Source: Theobroma cacao
Taxonomy: Eukaryota; Streptophyta; Magnoliopsida; Malvales; Malvaceae
Reading direction: 5' to 3'
Assembly: GCF_000208745.1 (NCBI RefSeq)
Contig: NC_030857.1
Span: forward strand, 8,503,508 to 8,567,507
DNA length: 64,000 nt
Shown here piece by piece: positions 1-10,750 of this stretch (position 1 is its first letter; each line of letters starts with the position of its first letter). Made by a program: the position numbers and the translations under genes. Under the pieces are notes generated by a model that was not told where the DNA came from, searched no databases, and saw only the letters and a program-made list of their open reading frames with translations.

Positions 1-44
1 TTGCGTGACTAATTGTTATGTATAGGGATACTTACAAAATACAA

Positions 45-190
45 TGACTGGTTTTAAGGCCTTAATAGGCATTACGTGCAACCACATCCTGAATTGCATT
101 ACGTCACCCCCATATTAGGCATTACACGCCCCCACATGCAACATTGCATTATATTCAACAATATCACACATCCTACATTGCATTACATTT
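45..190. repeat. Left subterminal motif array of the MULE
   Basis: About six degenerate units built around AGGCATTAC / TTGCATTAC, spaced roughly 20 bp apart. Read on the other strand they are the GTAATGCCT and GCAATGC units of the arrays at 7800-8115 and 8930-9245, so this is the inverted counterpart at the far end of the element. The array probably continues left of the window, since bases 1-40 still contain related words (TTGCGTGAC). Confidence 0.65.
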
Positions 191-626
191 GACTTTTTAA
201 ATTTACCCCTACATGTATCATTAAATTAAATTAAATATCTCATAAGCAAACACATTCATATTAAACTTTGATTGCAAAAACAAAATAAATTGGATGAAAC
301 TTTATGCAAAAAAAAAAATTGTACTTATCATTAAATTTTATATTCCAACGATGATTTTATTATAATCATATAATCAAGCATAAACAAACAATGAATAATT
401 TTTGCCCTATGAAAGCTCTTCTGATTTTATTTTCTTGGTTACAATGATAAAAAAAATTATAAACATCTCCTACGCATTTAACAATCCCATAATATTATTT
501 TGAGGCTTATATCTTGATAGGGAAGTTGTCAAACATTAGAATATCATCTCAAGACTGGGCTAAACTCCAGTTGAAATAGCAGTGTTCAAGGCTAAACTCA
601 AAGATAGTGTGGATACAATAGACCAC

Positions 627-2104
627 TGTCAGTTAAAATCCTACTACGCAAGTATACGTATCGAATAGATAGTATATTAGCAAGCATGGTATCGATCCCA
701 CAGGGAATTAATCTAAAACTTTACTAAGTACTAAAATTAGAACAATTTAATCTTATCCCAATAATCAAAATTAAATAATTAATTAAAACTAAAATTAAAA
801 CCAATACGAAAAATCAAAATAATAACTTGAGAAAATATCAAATCAAACAAGCCTAGGATCACAATATCCCTCACACTTCATCTAAATCTTACCTCTCTTA
901 CTTAACTTATTTCAATGGGTTGAACTGCTAACCTAGAGTTTTAAATTATTTATAAGGGTCTCCCGACTTAACCTATAAAAATATCTATTTTAACCAAAAC
1001 ACTATATCCCTATGTGATTTGAAATTAAAACAGACTCATTAAGTTCAGGCTCTAATTTAGCTACATACGGCCTATAGGTATATCCCTATCCTATACGCAA
1101 ATCAATTAATTTGATCATATGCTATCCCAATTTTAGTCTACTCTAAACTCCCTTTCCCAAGTTTGTTTAGGTTCCTAGATCAATTTAATTGGTGATCAGG
1201 CAATTAAAAGCAGTAAGAACAAATTGGAATAAACAATTCAAATCCCATTAAAATAAGCAAGAAAGAGATTTAAAAATTTAGACTACATGTGAGTTCAATT
1301 GCAATCCTAGAAAAAGAAAATTTAGCCACTCATAATTGCAAAAACAAATAACATTATAATAAATTTAACCATTGAAAGTAACAAGAAANAAAACAAATAA
1401 CATTATAATAAATTTAACCATTAAAAGTAACAAGAAAATTAAAAGCTAAGGAAGAACACAAAATAATTATTGCCGACTTGTTCTCCAAGTTTCAATCTCA
1501 ATTTCTAATTTCTTGAATCTCTCAAAGGTTTTTTTTTTTTTAATGTTGTCAAACATATCCTATTTATACTAATAAGCTTAACCTAAAGTTCCTTCAGCTG
1601 ACCTAGGGTTTAATTGGGCTTAAAAGTGTAATGAAAGGCCCAAAAATTAATTATCAGTCTTTACAAAATTCCATTCCCGGCACAGTACGTCCAGCCATTT
1701 ACCGACACTATTTTCTCTATCTTCGAAGCAGAACTGGGTAAAGTAATCTCATCAAAGTTGTAACTCTGTCTTTTAGCTTTCCACTGATCTAAGAATCATA
1801 TCATTTTGAGTTCTGTAACTCGAGATATAGCCAAAATACTTAAACATACGCAAGCAGATTCTGGGTCTTTCAACACCTTACTTTCCAAAATTAAACCCAA
1901 TCACTTTTGATCCTACCAAAAATATAAAAACCAATAAATAATAACTAAAATAAAAAGAATGACATAAAATTAAAATAACTCACTAAAAAGTAACCTAATA
2001 ATAAAAACAACTAAAAATAATTAAATTATAATTGAAAATTGAGGACTTAGCTAATATTTAATAACAAAATTGGAATAAAATAATTCTATAAAATATAATT
2101 ATCA
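627..2104 (-). mobile_element. Solo LTR of a Ty3/gypsy family (family A), 1478 bp
   Basis: Starts TGTCAG and ends TTATCA (TG...CA rule) and is flanked by a perfect 5 bp duplication ACCAC (622-626 and 2105-2109). It shares its start region (GCAAGTATACGTATC..., then a GATCCCACAGGG block), its middle and its AACTC/TATATAA-rich end with 46899-48469 and 28777-30434. In the 28777-30434 copy a primer-binding site and gag follow on the minus strand, so the sequence is an LTR read on the minus strand. No internal region is present, so it is a solo LTR left by recombination. It carries a 48 bp duplication around an N at 1389. Confidence 0.85.
1341..1437. repeat. 48 bp duplication flanking an N (probable assembly seam)
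   Basis: Bases 1341-1388 and 1390-1437 are the same 48 bp with one mismatch, separated by a single N at 1389. The same arrangement occurs at 43460. This is what two overlapping contig ends look like when joined without merging. Confidence 0.8.
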
Positions 2105-2735
2105 ACCACTACTAGCTAAGGGGCCACTGTCTTCAGCTACAACATCTCATATGTTCTTAGAGTTTGTTACTCGCATTGGACTACTGTTTCATGTGTTCCG
2201 GGTTGTCTACAAATTGAACATGTTTTCAGTCGTCATCGTCATTGACTTGTCGGTTGGGTAGAAGATAGTGTCGAATTTGTCGATGGAGCTGCAAACGCTG
2301 TTGGACAATTTTATCTATTATGACCTTAACTCTTGCATTGTGAACATCTCCATCATCGACTGCCTTCCCTAGCTAATTGAATCCTTTTCCTCCTTGGTCT
2401 TCCCACTTGACCTTGCCAAGTTGGTGGCAAAACGATAATTTGTTGAACATCAGGGGGGATTTTCCACTCACTAGGATGCCCAATCAAGAAAATGGGAACA
2501 GCATAACCCTCCACCCAAGACCGAGTCTGAAAATAGTCTAAGCAGAATCCAATGACTGCACGTTTGCACTTACTACAAAGACAATGAAATCACAGTTGAG
2601 GAACTATTTAAAATTGTAATTCATTACAAAGCAAATAAGAAAACATGGATATTTGTACCTTATTACAGCCATGGCATGCTTAAAGGGGAGTAGATCGATT
2701 TGGAACTCACCACTTGAACACATTTCTGTGGACAG
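2105..2735 (-). pseudogene. MULE transposase, C-terminal part
   Basis: Read on the minus strand from 2735, this continues the transposase of 5405-7830 after the LTR at 2736-5399 is taken out. The first residues form a SWIM zinc-finger region (CSSGEFQ...FKHAMAV), in which the second Cys and a later Cys of the usual CxC...CxH pattern are replaced. Next comes a conserved MULE block ending in a basic GRPRRKR stretch (about 2380-2480), then a degraded tail with several stops. The SWIM finger binds zinc in active relatives; the substitutions and stops show that this copy is dead. Confidence 0.75.
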
Positions 2736-3369
2736 TGTCACGACCCAAATTTCAGGCCATGATCGGCGCATGGGCCCAATGGACGTAGTCCACTAAGCTC
2801 AAGCAAGCCTATTAATATGACCTGTTCATCATTCCATCAAAAGTTGCTAAGTCACATTTTATAACTTCGAATCAAATTAATACTAAACATTGCCAACTTG
2901 TAGTGGCATTACCAATCAAAGATACATGTATTGTCTAAAACATGTCTTAATAATTTTCATGGGGTTTGTCTATACACAAAAAAAGAGTACTCGAATTCCA
3001 ACAGAGAGACTCAGGCGAAAGTATAGCTACTGAATGCCGAGATACCTACTAAGAGTCGAATCTACGTGGACACCTCGACCTAGTTACCGATTGCCTCTTG
3101 ATCTGAAAATATGAAGTTGAAAACGGTGAGTATAAACCCAGTGAGTGAACAAAGGAAGGGAACAAGCAAACAATAAGAAAGACTTAAAGAAATCATGATG
3201 CATTTATCTTTAAAACAATGCAATTTAGTTTAGCTCTTATTAAAACCCCTCATGTAAACCCTAAATGAGGTAATCACTTGATGAAAAGGGTCCATGCACA
3301 ACAAAGGTTTTGAAGAGTGAAAACTTTAATAGCATTCATGCAATTCAAGTCAAGTAAACGATGGGTCCT

Positions 3370-3760
3370 CGTTGCAGCATAAAGGCATTCTCGTTGCAGC
3401 TACGATGTAGCGAGAATGAATTTTCACTACAGCAATATTGGGCTCCAATTATCAACTGGCCGAGGGTTTCTTAGCTGGTCGAGGGTTTCTCAGCAAACCT
3501 CCTCATTTCAAATTTAATTCATTAATTCCTTAATGTTGGAAGTCCATGCTCAACTATGGTACCCAAAAAGTAGAAAATAAGGTAGCAATCGAACAAGATA
3601 ATAAGCAAGACAAAAAGTTTCTCACTGCAGCAAAACTCACGCCATAAAACAGAAAGTTTCTCGCTGCAGCGAGAAGCTTCAGCAACTTTCTCGCTGCATC
3701 GAGAATCAGGTCAACAGAACCCTCAAAACTCGAGAGTTTTTCGCTGTAGCTAGAAACAGG
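3370..3760. repeat. Cluster of CTGCAG-centred palindromes in a family B LTR
   Basis: At least seven full or half copies of a palindrome with consensus TTCTCGCTGCAGCGAGAA occur here, spaced by about 20-60 unrelated bases. The best is at about 3658-3675; weaker ones lie near 3372, 3390-3415, 3620, 3690 and 3738. The spacers do not repeat, so this is not an ordinary tandem array. No function is known to me. Confidence 0.7.
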
Positions 3761-3923
3761 ACATCAACAACAAGTTTTCATTCCCTCAAGAGAAGGCCAT
3801 TTAGCTGCAAAGACAAAATCAACTTGAACATGTTTTACAAATTTTCTAAAGATCAACATACAAGATTCACATGTACAAAACCATATACCATACTCATAAA
3901 CTTTCTACAACACACATATCTAT

Positions 3924-3924
3924 G

Positions 3925-3982
<58 letters not shown>
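3924..3982. repeat. (TA)n microsatellite
   Basis: A run of about 28 TA dinucleotides inside the LTR at 2736-5399. A shorter TA run lies at 4181-4207. Confidence 0.95.
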
Positions 3983-3984
<2 letters not shown>

Positions 3985-4020
3985 CTTCATGATGCACACC
4001 CTCCCATCATCATCAGCTCA

Positions 4021-4140
4021 TATGGACTCCCCACTAGCACATGGCTGGGTCATAATCAGCTTATGCGCACTCCCACTCGCACATAGTCGGGTCAGCATCG
4101 GCTTATGCGCACTCCCACTCGCACATAACCGAGTCAATAT
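4021..4140. repeat. 42 bp tandem repeat, about 2.5-3 copies
   Basis: The word GCTTATGCGCACTCCCACTC recurs at 4059 and 4101, a period of 42 bp, with a more diverged unit just before (4021-4058). Each unit carries a CGGGTCA/CGAGTCA word. Long open frames across it are produced by the repeat and the TA tracts and do not look like a protein. Confidence 0.85.
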
Positions 4141-5404
4141 CATTATACAATGTTATTCATCAATGCACAACATATATTCGTATATATATATATATATATA
4201 TATATATCAAAATGATATAGGAGCACATAAGTTCGTTCTTTTACACATTTCACATTTTCACAACATCAAAACAATTTATCAAGGGCTTGTTCCTCGACAT
4301 ACATTTTTAAAGAAAAGTTGGAATAAATCATTCAAACGTTTCATACAAATACAATTATATCTCCCAAAATGATTTTGAAATGCAAGTTCACTCACCGGTA
4401 TTTTGTTGAACCTTTAGTCGACTCTAACTTCCTTAATGGTCCAAATGGGGCGATGGGGCTTCGTTGGAACCTATTATCACATTAACATCACCATTAAGTC
4501 AATTCACATACTTATAAATTCTAAAAGTTTTCTCTTAGCTAGCTTCCAATTGCCATTTAAGTGGCTATCTATGTTCACTATCCTAATCACTCTAAAGTGA
4601 ATGAACAACCTCAACTACCAAAACACCCACAAGTCTAAACACTAATTATTTTCAACACTAAAAATCAATTCTAATTCACTACTCACCTTGGTAACTTTGT
4701 ATTTGAAATTCTTTCCAAAAACTTTCAAGCTATTATTAAAGCTCCCTCTTTCTCTCTCTAAACACCTAGCTAGTGATAGAAAGTATGGAAATAAGATTTT
4801 TTTTTTTCAAGGGTTTTAAAGTGAGAGAGTGAAAAAGCACAAAGATTCTATGAAAAGGTGCACAAAAGCATGAAAATTAGAGCTAGCTTGAGAGAGGTTA
4901 TGGAGGTTTCATATCAGGCTTCCATGGAGAGGGAAACAAACATGAGATGGAAAGAAGAAGAAGTTACTGGAGAATGAAGAAGCTGCTGGAAGAAAAAGAT
5001 ATTTATAGCTCAAGCTTATCCAACTCCACTTAAATTAAGAAAATGCCCTTAACTAGTTAGCTTGTTCTCCTCCAACCCTTTATGCAATCTTTTTACTCTT
5101 TTGACACTGAAACATAGTCCATAATGGTCTAGTAATGCTCGGGTTCGCGAAACTTAAAAATTTTGACTCGAGATGAAAAATGACCATTTTGCCCCTACTA
5201 TGGAAATCATCATCATTTTTATTTTCTTTGTCATTTTACCCTTATTTTCATCACTCATTTATGCCTTAGGCCTACTTAGGCCATAATATTGTTTAAAAAC
5301 TTACTTTTAGGGGCTTACTAAGAAAATAACGAAATTACCCCTAGCTCGTGTTATTGTGTCTATGCCTAGTTACGAGCCTATAGAGGTCGAGGTCTCATAG
5401 ATAG

Positions 5405-7830
5405 GTTGAAGACTCTATCCTTAGTCTCCCCTATAACTTGGAACTCCACTCGATCGATTGCTTGTGTAGAAAAGTGACATGCTTCATTAAATCGTGTGTT
5501 CAACAAATCAAAAGCCTAAGGCTTGAAGGGCCTGATCAAATTCAAGGCCTCTTTGTGCTGGTCATGGAACCAATGCTGGAACATGCTTTAATGAACTCGA
5601 TCAATATGGTTATTGCCATTTTTCTTACCTACCTCAAACACAAGTTAATACACTCCACAATGTTGGATGTCGTGAGTTTATAGCGCCTTATCAATGACTG
5701 TGCAAGTACCCATCTCTCAAGGCATAATATCATAAAGTGGTTGTAAGCAACCTTGCAAAGCTGTTTCAACTTATTCATGTGATTGTTGAAATCAACAACC
5801 TTGTAGGAATTGGCTACGAAGGTGAAAAACACAGTAACGTCACCACGTTTGAACCAGTTTTTTACCTTTTTTCCTAAGTGGTAATTACGTAGATCGTGGT
5901 ACACTTTCTCAACTACATTCTTAATGCCAAGATGTTGATCAAAATGAACTTTGCATTTTCAGGACAACCAATCGCACAACGCAATTGGGTAAGAAACCAC
6001 GACCACGACTCTTCGTCCTCCACATGGCCAATGCCAAAGGCAATTGGATATATTTGCTCATTCTCGTCTTTGCACACAGCAACAAATAGAATACTTTTGA
6101 ATTTGCCTTTCAAATGTGTGGCATCGATAACAACCATAAGCCACATTATAGCCCTGAACCCCCAAATACATGCCTCGTACACCTAGAAATAATATTTGAA
6201 TTATTGGTCCTGATCCATAGCCACAACTGTGACTATACCAGAATTTTTGCATTCCAACATATGGAAATACAAGGGTGGGAGTTGGAATAACTCCTCCGAG
6301 TGACTGAAAACAAGACTCTCCACATGTTCGTTCCCTTGCCAAGCCTTACCATACAAGTATTGCAATCCCCACTTGCGATTCATCTCTTCCATTATTTCCT
6401 TAGGTCTCAATGGTGTTACATTATTTCCTTGTAACCTGAAGGACATAAGCTCACCAATTAACCTCACGCTCGTTGTTCGGTACCCACCTTGCAAACCATC
6501 AACAGTACACTTATGTACCTTGTGGACCATGCGAACTTGCAATAATCTCCCTCAAGCAACTTTGTTGCACGCACAGTGAACTTGCATGCCTTGTCCTTGC
6601 AAGCAACCTCAATATGAGTGTGACATGACCTTTTAACTCTAATCTCAAAATGCTCTTTTAGTGCTAACATGCTCAAATCTCATTTCAATTCAACCTTGGA
6701 TGGAAACACTTTCTGCGATATAAGTGGTCATCGCTTAAGCTGGACTCCTCGATCTCAACTGTTTGGAAAAATATCATGCATGCCCCTTGAATAATCCATT
6801 GACTAGATACCCCTGTATTTACCATTTCATGATCACTATCATCAAGCGAACGAATCCCGTTGTCACCAGATATGGGGTTGTCGTAAATAGGGTCATCGCA
6901 CTCAACATCTTTTAAGATAACAATTATGGCATGGTCATCGCACTGAACATCTTCTAACACAACAGTTGTGGCATGTTCTGTACTACCATCTACATGATTG
7001 TAATCTTGAATTTCATTGTCCTCACCCCTGTCCTCCTCTGAACAGTCATCATGCCCGCCAATGTAATCATCTTCACAGTCATCATCCATCTCATCATTCA
7101 AATCAACAATGTTGTCCTTTTCACAAACATCATCCATCGGATCAAATGCATCGTCATCACTAATGACCATCACAGTGTCATTTGTGTATGGCAATGAACC
7201 CATTGCATTCTCGAGTGACGATTACATTTGTTAGCAAGAACGAATTATTTCGTTTGATGCACATTCTGATCAAAATTGTGCAGATAAAATTTACAAACAC
7301 CTCATGTGTGTACTAGGTTGCTTAAACTCATGTGCATACATCAATGGTGATTGCCATTGTTGTTCGTTAGGGAATGCATGGTGTGGCATGTCTAAAGTAG
7401 TATAATTCTATTATAGGTGATTACTATATTCGACACCTTGTTCATGTAGCATAACGTTTGCATTTTGTTCCTTAACTGTCACGAACACTACAATTACCCT
7501 CTCATCTCGCATAATACTTGCTACATCTTCATTGTCCCTAATAATTGTGCGTGAAACCACTGCGGCATGACTAAGCAACGTATGTAGCTCGATTTCATGA
7601 TTTTATGAGTTGACAACATCTTCAACCAACTTCATTAGGCCCAAAAATGACAAATCACTCCCAACACCCCTCACTTGTGTCTCACCACCCTTATAAGTGT
7701 TATCGACCCAATGGCCACCGTATATAATCATAAGGTTCACATTTGGCAGACCGCTGAAATTTAATAGAAAATAAGTGTCACAATCAATCAATTTATCAAA
7801 AAGTGTCACGGAATGCATAAAAACCATCAT
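5405..7830 (-). pseudogene. MULE (mudrA-type) transposase, N-terminal and catalytic part
   Basis: Read on the minus strand. Around 7780-7610 is the N-terminal block common in plant MULEs (VNLMIIYGGHWVDNTYKGGE, then a VGSDLSF...LVEDVV segment). Next comes a very acidic linker (7203-6900, Asp/Glu runs), a DNA-binding-type domain with basic and Cys residues (6676-6464), and the catalytic MULE domain (about 6200-5900) with VVIDATHLKGKFKS..FVAV and IYPIAFGIG..EDEESWSWF. A later block (5890-5640) ends TTSNIVECIN, equivalent to the TSN-AES region. At least five stops and two frameshifts (for example near 5600) break it. Active relatives cut and paste MULE DNA by a DDE mechanism. The remaining C-terminus is at 2105-2735, beyond the inserted LTR. 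Confidence 0.85.
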
Positions 7831-8115
7831 GCAATGTCTAATTCACACAATACCTTAAAGTCAATCTCGCAATGCTTAATATCCAATCACACAATGCTTG
7901 AAAACTAGTCAAGCAATGCCTAAAAACCAAAGATGCATTGCACAAGTCACGCAATGCCTAAAAGCCAGTCTTACAATACCTAATATCCACTCACACAATG
8001 CCAAATAAACCAATCACGTAATGCCTCCAACCAATCACAAAATACATAACAAAGTATCACGCAATGCCTAATATCTATTCACACAATACCTAATATCTAG
8101 TCATGTAATGCCTTA
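7800..8115. repeat. Subterminal motif array of the MULE, inner block
   Basis: About 14 units, averaging about 20 bp, of consensus TCACGCAATGCCTAATATCC (variants CACACAATACCTAATATC, CACGTAATGCCTAAAAA). Units are degenerate and slightly variable in length. The block starts immediately upstream of the transposase N-terminus, so it overlaps the element's promoter region. Confidence 0.85.
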
Positions 8116-8360
8116 AAAATAATATAATATTCCAACTATTGTCATCATACCTTTGACTTTCTTATATAAATAGAAAATTAAGAAATTATGGTAAGAAAAC
8201 AAGTTATTGAGCATAAAAGAAATTAATAGCAATTACTATTTATGTAAAATATGTAATCAAACAAGATTTTTATTCATAACACTGAAACTAAGCAGATGAT
8301 ACAGCATAAGAACCATGTATTATGTGCCTTCCATGGTTTATTTCTTCTTAATCTCATCAA

Positions 8361-8609
8361 CTATTCATAAATTTCAACCAGAATCTTGTTATTGTTCAGA
8401 ATTTCTGTCTCTAAGACTTTTGTCCTAACCAACACCTTGTCGATCAAAACATGCAGGTTATTCTCCATGTTCTTAATGACATCCATCAATTTTCCCATAT
8501 ATGTTGCAACATATTCAAGGATATCTTCCTTTTCAAAAGCAAGCCCTTTCCTGATTTCCCCTCTAGAACTTTTAAAAGCCATGAAAGTTAAAGATATTGT
8601 GACTTTCAT
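8361..8609 (-). CDS. Small hypothetical ORF between the two MULE motif blocks (82 aa)
   Basis: An uninterrupted 82-codon frame on the minus strand, rich in Lys, Glu, Ile and Leu with heptad-like spacing over its second half (about residues 30-80), so a short coiled coil is possible. I do not recognise it. It sits between the motif arrays at 7800-8115 and 8930-9245 and is read in the same direction as the transposase. It could be a second MULE gene, a captured host fragment, or chance. The surrounding DNA (8120-8929) is otherwise AT-rich, with a small direct repeat (GGGGCTGAATTAGT / GGGGTTGAATTAGT near 8821 and 8885). Confidence 0.25.
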   Translation of the reverse strand: MKVTISLTFMAFKSSRGEIRKGLAFEKEDILEYVATYMGKLMDVIKNMENNLHVLIDKVLVRTKVLETEILNNNKILVEIYE

Positions 8610-8929
8610 TCAGATGATTTTGAATGAAATGCACAAAGGTTCCTTCTATTTATGGGCATGAAAGATGACTCTTGGAAAGGGTGTTCAATCGTTTTAGGCC
8701 TGTTTTTTTATGAATATGGTTCGTCCGTAAATTGTTGCAATAAGTGCTTTAAAGAGAATTTTAGAGTTCTATATCAATTGAATTTGGATGATTTTCTACA
8801 ACGACATAAGTGGAATTAAGGGGGCTGAATTAGTTATTAAGCATTAATAATTCTCTACTAATTTTGCAGAATTGGTTATTAAAGGGGTTGAATTAGTAGA
8901 TATTCAGCTTCAGCAGTAGGTAGATAAAG

Positions 8930-9245
8930 CAACACAATGACTAAAAACTAGCCACGGAATACCTACAAACTAGTCAAGTAATCCTAAAATTTAGTCAAGC
9001 AATGCACAAGTCACACAATTCTTAAGAGCCAATCTCGCAATGCCTAATATCCAATCACACATTGCCTAACATTCACTAAAGTAATGCCAAATAAACCGAT
9101 CATGTAATTCCTAAAAACTAGTCACGCAATGCATAAGTCGTGCAATACATAACAATCAGTCATGCAATGCCTAATATCCAGTCACACAATACCTAATATT
9201 CAATGACGTAATGCCTAAAAATATTCACAAAATTCCTAATAACTA
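8930..9245. repeat. Subterminal motif array of the MULE, outer block
   Basis: About 15 units of the same CAATGCCTAATATCCA-type motif as at 7800-8115, in the same orientation. From 9246 to about 9640 follows non-repetitive AT-rich DNA that probably contains the element's terminus; I could not pick the end. Confidence 0.85.
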
Positions 9246-9639
9246 ATTGATTTCACTACTCGCAGTCAGGTGTAAGTTGCTAAACTCATATAATTTAACC
9301 ATTAACGTTTGGGTTCTATGAATATCAACAAATAAACCCAAGAATCTAAAAAACATACCTTGATGTTATCTCTATTCTTTGGGATGATGAGAGAGAGTTG
9401 AATGGCGAGATAGACCTCAATGGTGTTAGAGAGCTAGACGACAAGATAAAGAAAAATAGAGTTAATTTTGAAAATTTTTTCTAGATGGCAGGATAGAAAA
9501 AACCAAAACCATTTAATTTACTTGAAATGGTTTAAAGGGTATTGTTGTCAAGTTATGTTAAAAATTGATTAAAAATAATTAAAATTATAATAAATATTAT
9601 TTTTAAATTGGACTTATGATAAGGAGTATTTCTCATAAT

Positions 9640-9937
9640 TTCCTCATTCTTTTAGGCAGTCCATCCTGGTGGCCCAGCTGTTCTCAAAGGAGTGGAAGAT
9701 AATCTTGGCTTGGAAAGAGACAAGCTTAAGGCGAGTTATCAAGTTCTGAGTGAATATGGAAACATGTGGAGTTCAAGCGTGCTATTTGTTCTGGATGAAA
9801 TGAGGAAAAAGGAAATGGAGGGAGGCAAAGCCAACACAGCTGAAGGGTTGGAGTGGGGGATTCTCCTCGGCTTTGGGCCTGATCTCACATTGGAGACGAC
9901 GCTGCTTCTTAGCTTTGTTATTGATTCAGCCAACTAG
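9640..9937 (+). pseudogene. Type III polyketide synthase (chalcone synthase family), C-terminal fragment
   Basis: From 9661 the frame reads [19 protein letters not shown], the segment holding the catalytic His of chalcone synthase-type enzymes. It continues SEYGNMWSS (catalytic Asn) and ends [18 protein letters not shown] and a short tail, stop at 9935-9937. The family condenses malonyl-CoA onto a starter CoA using a Cys-His-Asn triad in a protein of about 390 aa. Only the last 90 or so residues are here, so the Cys is absent. In the GFGPG loop the last Gly is Asp. The codon where a conserved Trp is expected just upstream reads TAG. Homology stops at the MULE side, so the gene was broken by the MULE or by an older deletion. 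The coding frame is otherwise open. Confidence 0.85.
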
Positions 9938-10750
9938 ATATGGCTTATTATGATTTTACATTATGTATAGACTTGGTTTGTAAACTGTGTGGTGTGGCGC
10001 ACCGTTAATAAGCCCTGGTGGCTGTCAAACCTGCAACCTTTTAAAGCCAATTATGTTGAATAAAATTTAGTGTGTTTTACAGGTCAATTTGCCAGCAAAT
10101 TTAGGAAAGATTCAACCTGCATCTCATAATCAATAATCACTGTACACAAATTTATCTTTGAAAATTCTTGTGTTCTTTGTAATTCAAGGCCACATTTCCT
10201 ACTCCCAGTTTGAAATAGAATATGAAGCAAAAGGATTTTTGACTCCTTTCTGGCCTTGCCTTTAAATAAGGATTAATGGAGGTTCCTCTCTTTCCCCACG
10301 AGGGTAAGAGTAGTGCAGGTATTGTAGGAATTCTTATCTTTATTGGAATTTGAAACACTTCATTTTAAACCAATGGTTTAACTTTAAATTTTATAAAATG
10401 ATTCAAAAAATGAGAGATTTTTTTATAAATTTTATTTTAATTTAATTACAAATAAGTATGATGATTTATAAGTAAATTTTAATTGATATAATCATGATTT
10501 TTTTAAAAGTTTAATTGATTGAATCATGTGCCTTTATCTCGATTTGCCAAAAGACATATTTTAATTGGTCAAAAGTTAATTATTTTTGGTAATTAATTTA
10601 ATTACGTGTGATATTATATGATGAGTCTAAATTATGTTATCACTTCCATATAACAATACACAATTTGACTTTTAAAAGTTTTTAATTAATTTATTTGGTA
10701 AACTTCATAATTTTTTATTGGTCAGTAAGTCTAATGAAAAAAATTCAAGG
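9938..10750. other. Intergenic, no gene seen
   Basis: The first 100-400 bp may be the old 3' flank of the polyketide synthase (TTGTAAACTGTGTGGTG..., then an AATAAA-like word near 10059). After 10360 it becomes AT-rich with no coding frame I trust. Confidence 0.5.

Larger units (their letters stand above)
2736..5399 (-). mobile_element. Solo LTR of the TGTCACGAC family (family B), 2664 bp, inside the MULE transposase
   Basis: Begins TGTCACGACCC, as do 55810 and 63770. It is flanked by GACAG (2731-2735) and GATAG (5400-5404), a 5 bp duplication with one change. Its right end reads TCATA where TGACA would be expected, so the end has mutated. Removing 2736-5399 plus one duplicate joins the transposase in frame at AAC-CTA-TCC-ACA (Asn-Leu-Ser-Thr), right before the SWIM finger. 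Inside are two TA microsatellites, a 42 bp tandem repeat and a cluster of CTGCAG-centred palindromes. Strand follows the family convention that TGTCACGAC is the 3' end of the LTR; this is inferred. Confidence 0.8.
1..9640 (-). mobile_element. Mutator-like element (MULE), decayed, with two nested solo LTRs
   Basis: The element is defined by a MULE transposase pseudogene read on the minus strand (7830 to 5405, then 2735 to about 2105) and by arrays of a short motif near both ends that point in opposite directions (about 45-190 on the left; 7800-8115 and 8930-9245 on the right). The left end lies outside the window. The right end is not fixed; it must fall between the last array unit (about 9245) and the polyketide synthase fragment at about 9640. 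Two LTRs (627-2104 and 2736-5399) sit inside it, each with a target-site duplication, so they came after the MULE. I could not find the terminal bases or the 9 bp target duplication usual for Mutator elements. Confidence 0.75.

Noticed and set aside
3824..4372. 182-codon open frame rich in Ile-Tyr repeats
   Set aside because: It is produced by the TA microsatellites and the 42 bp tandem repeat inside an LTR; no protein family features.
7800..9245. CRISPR-like array
   Set aside because: Units are degenerate, spacers are not unique or of fixed size, there are no cas genes and the DNA is a plant transposon; it is a MULE subterminal array.
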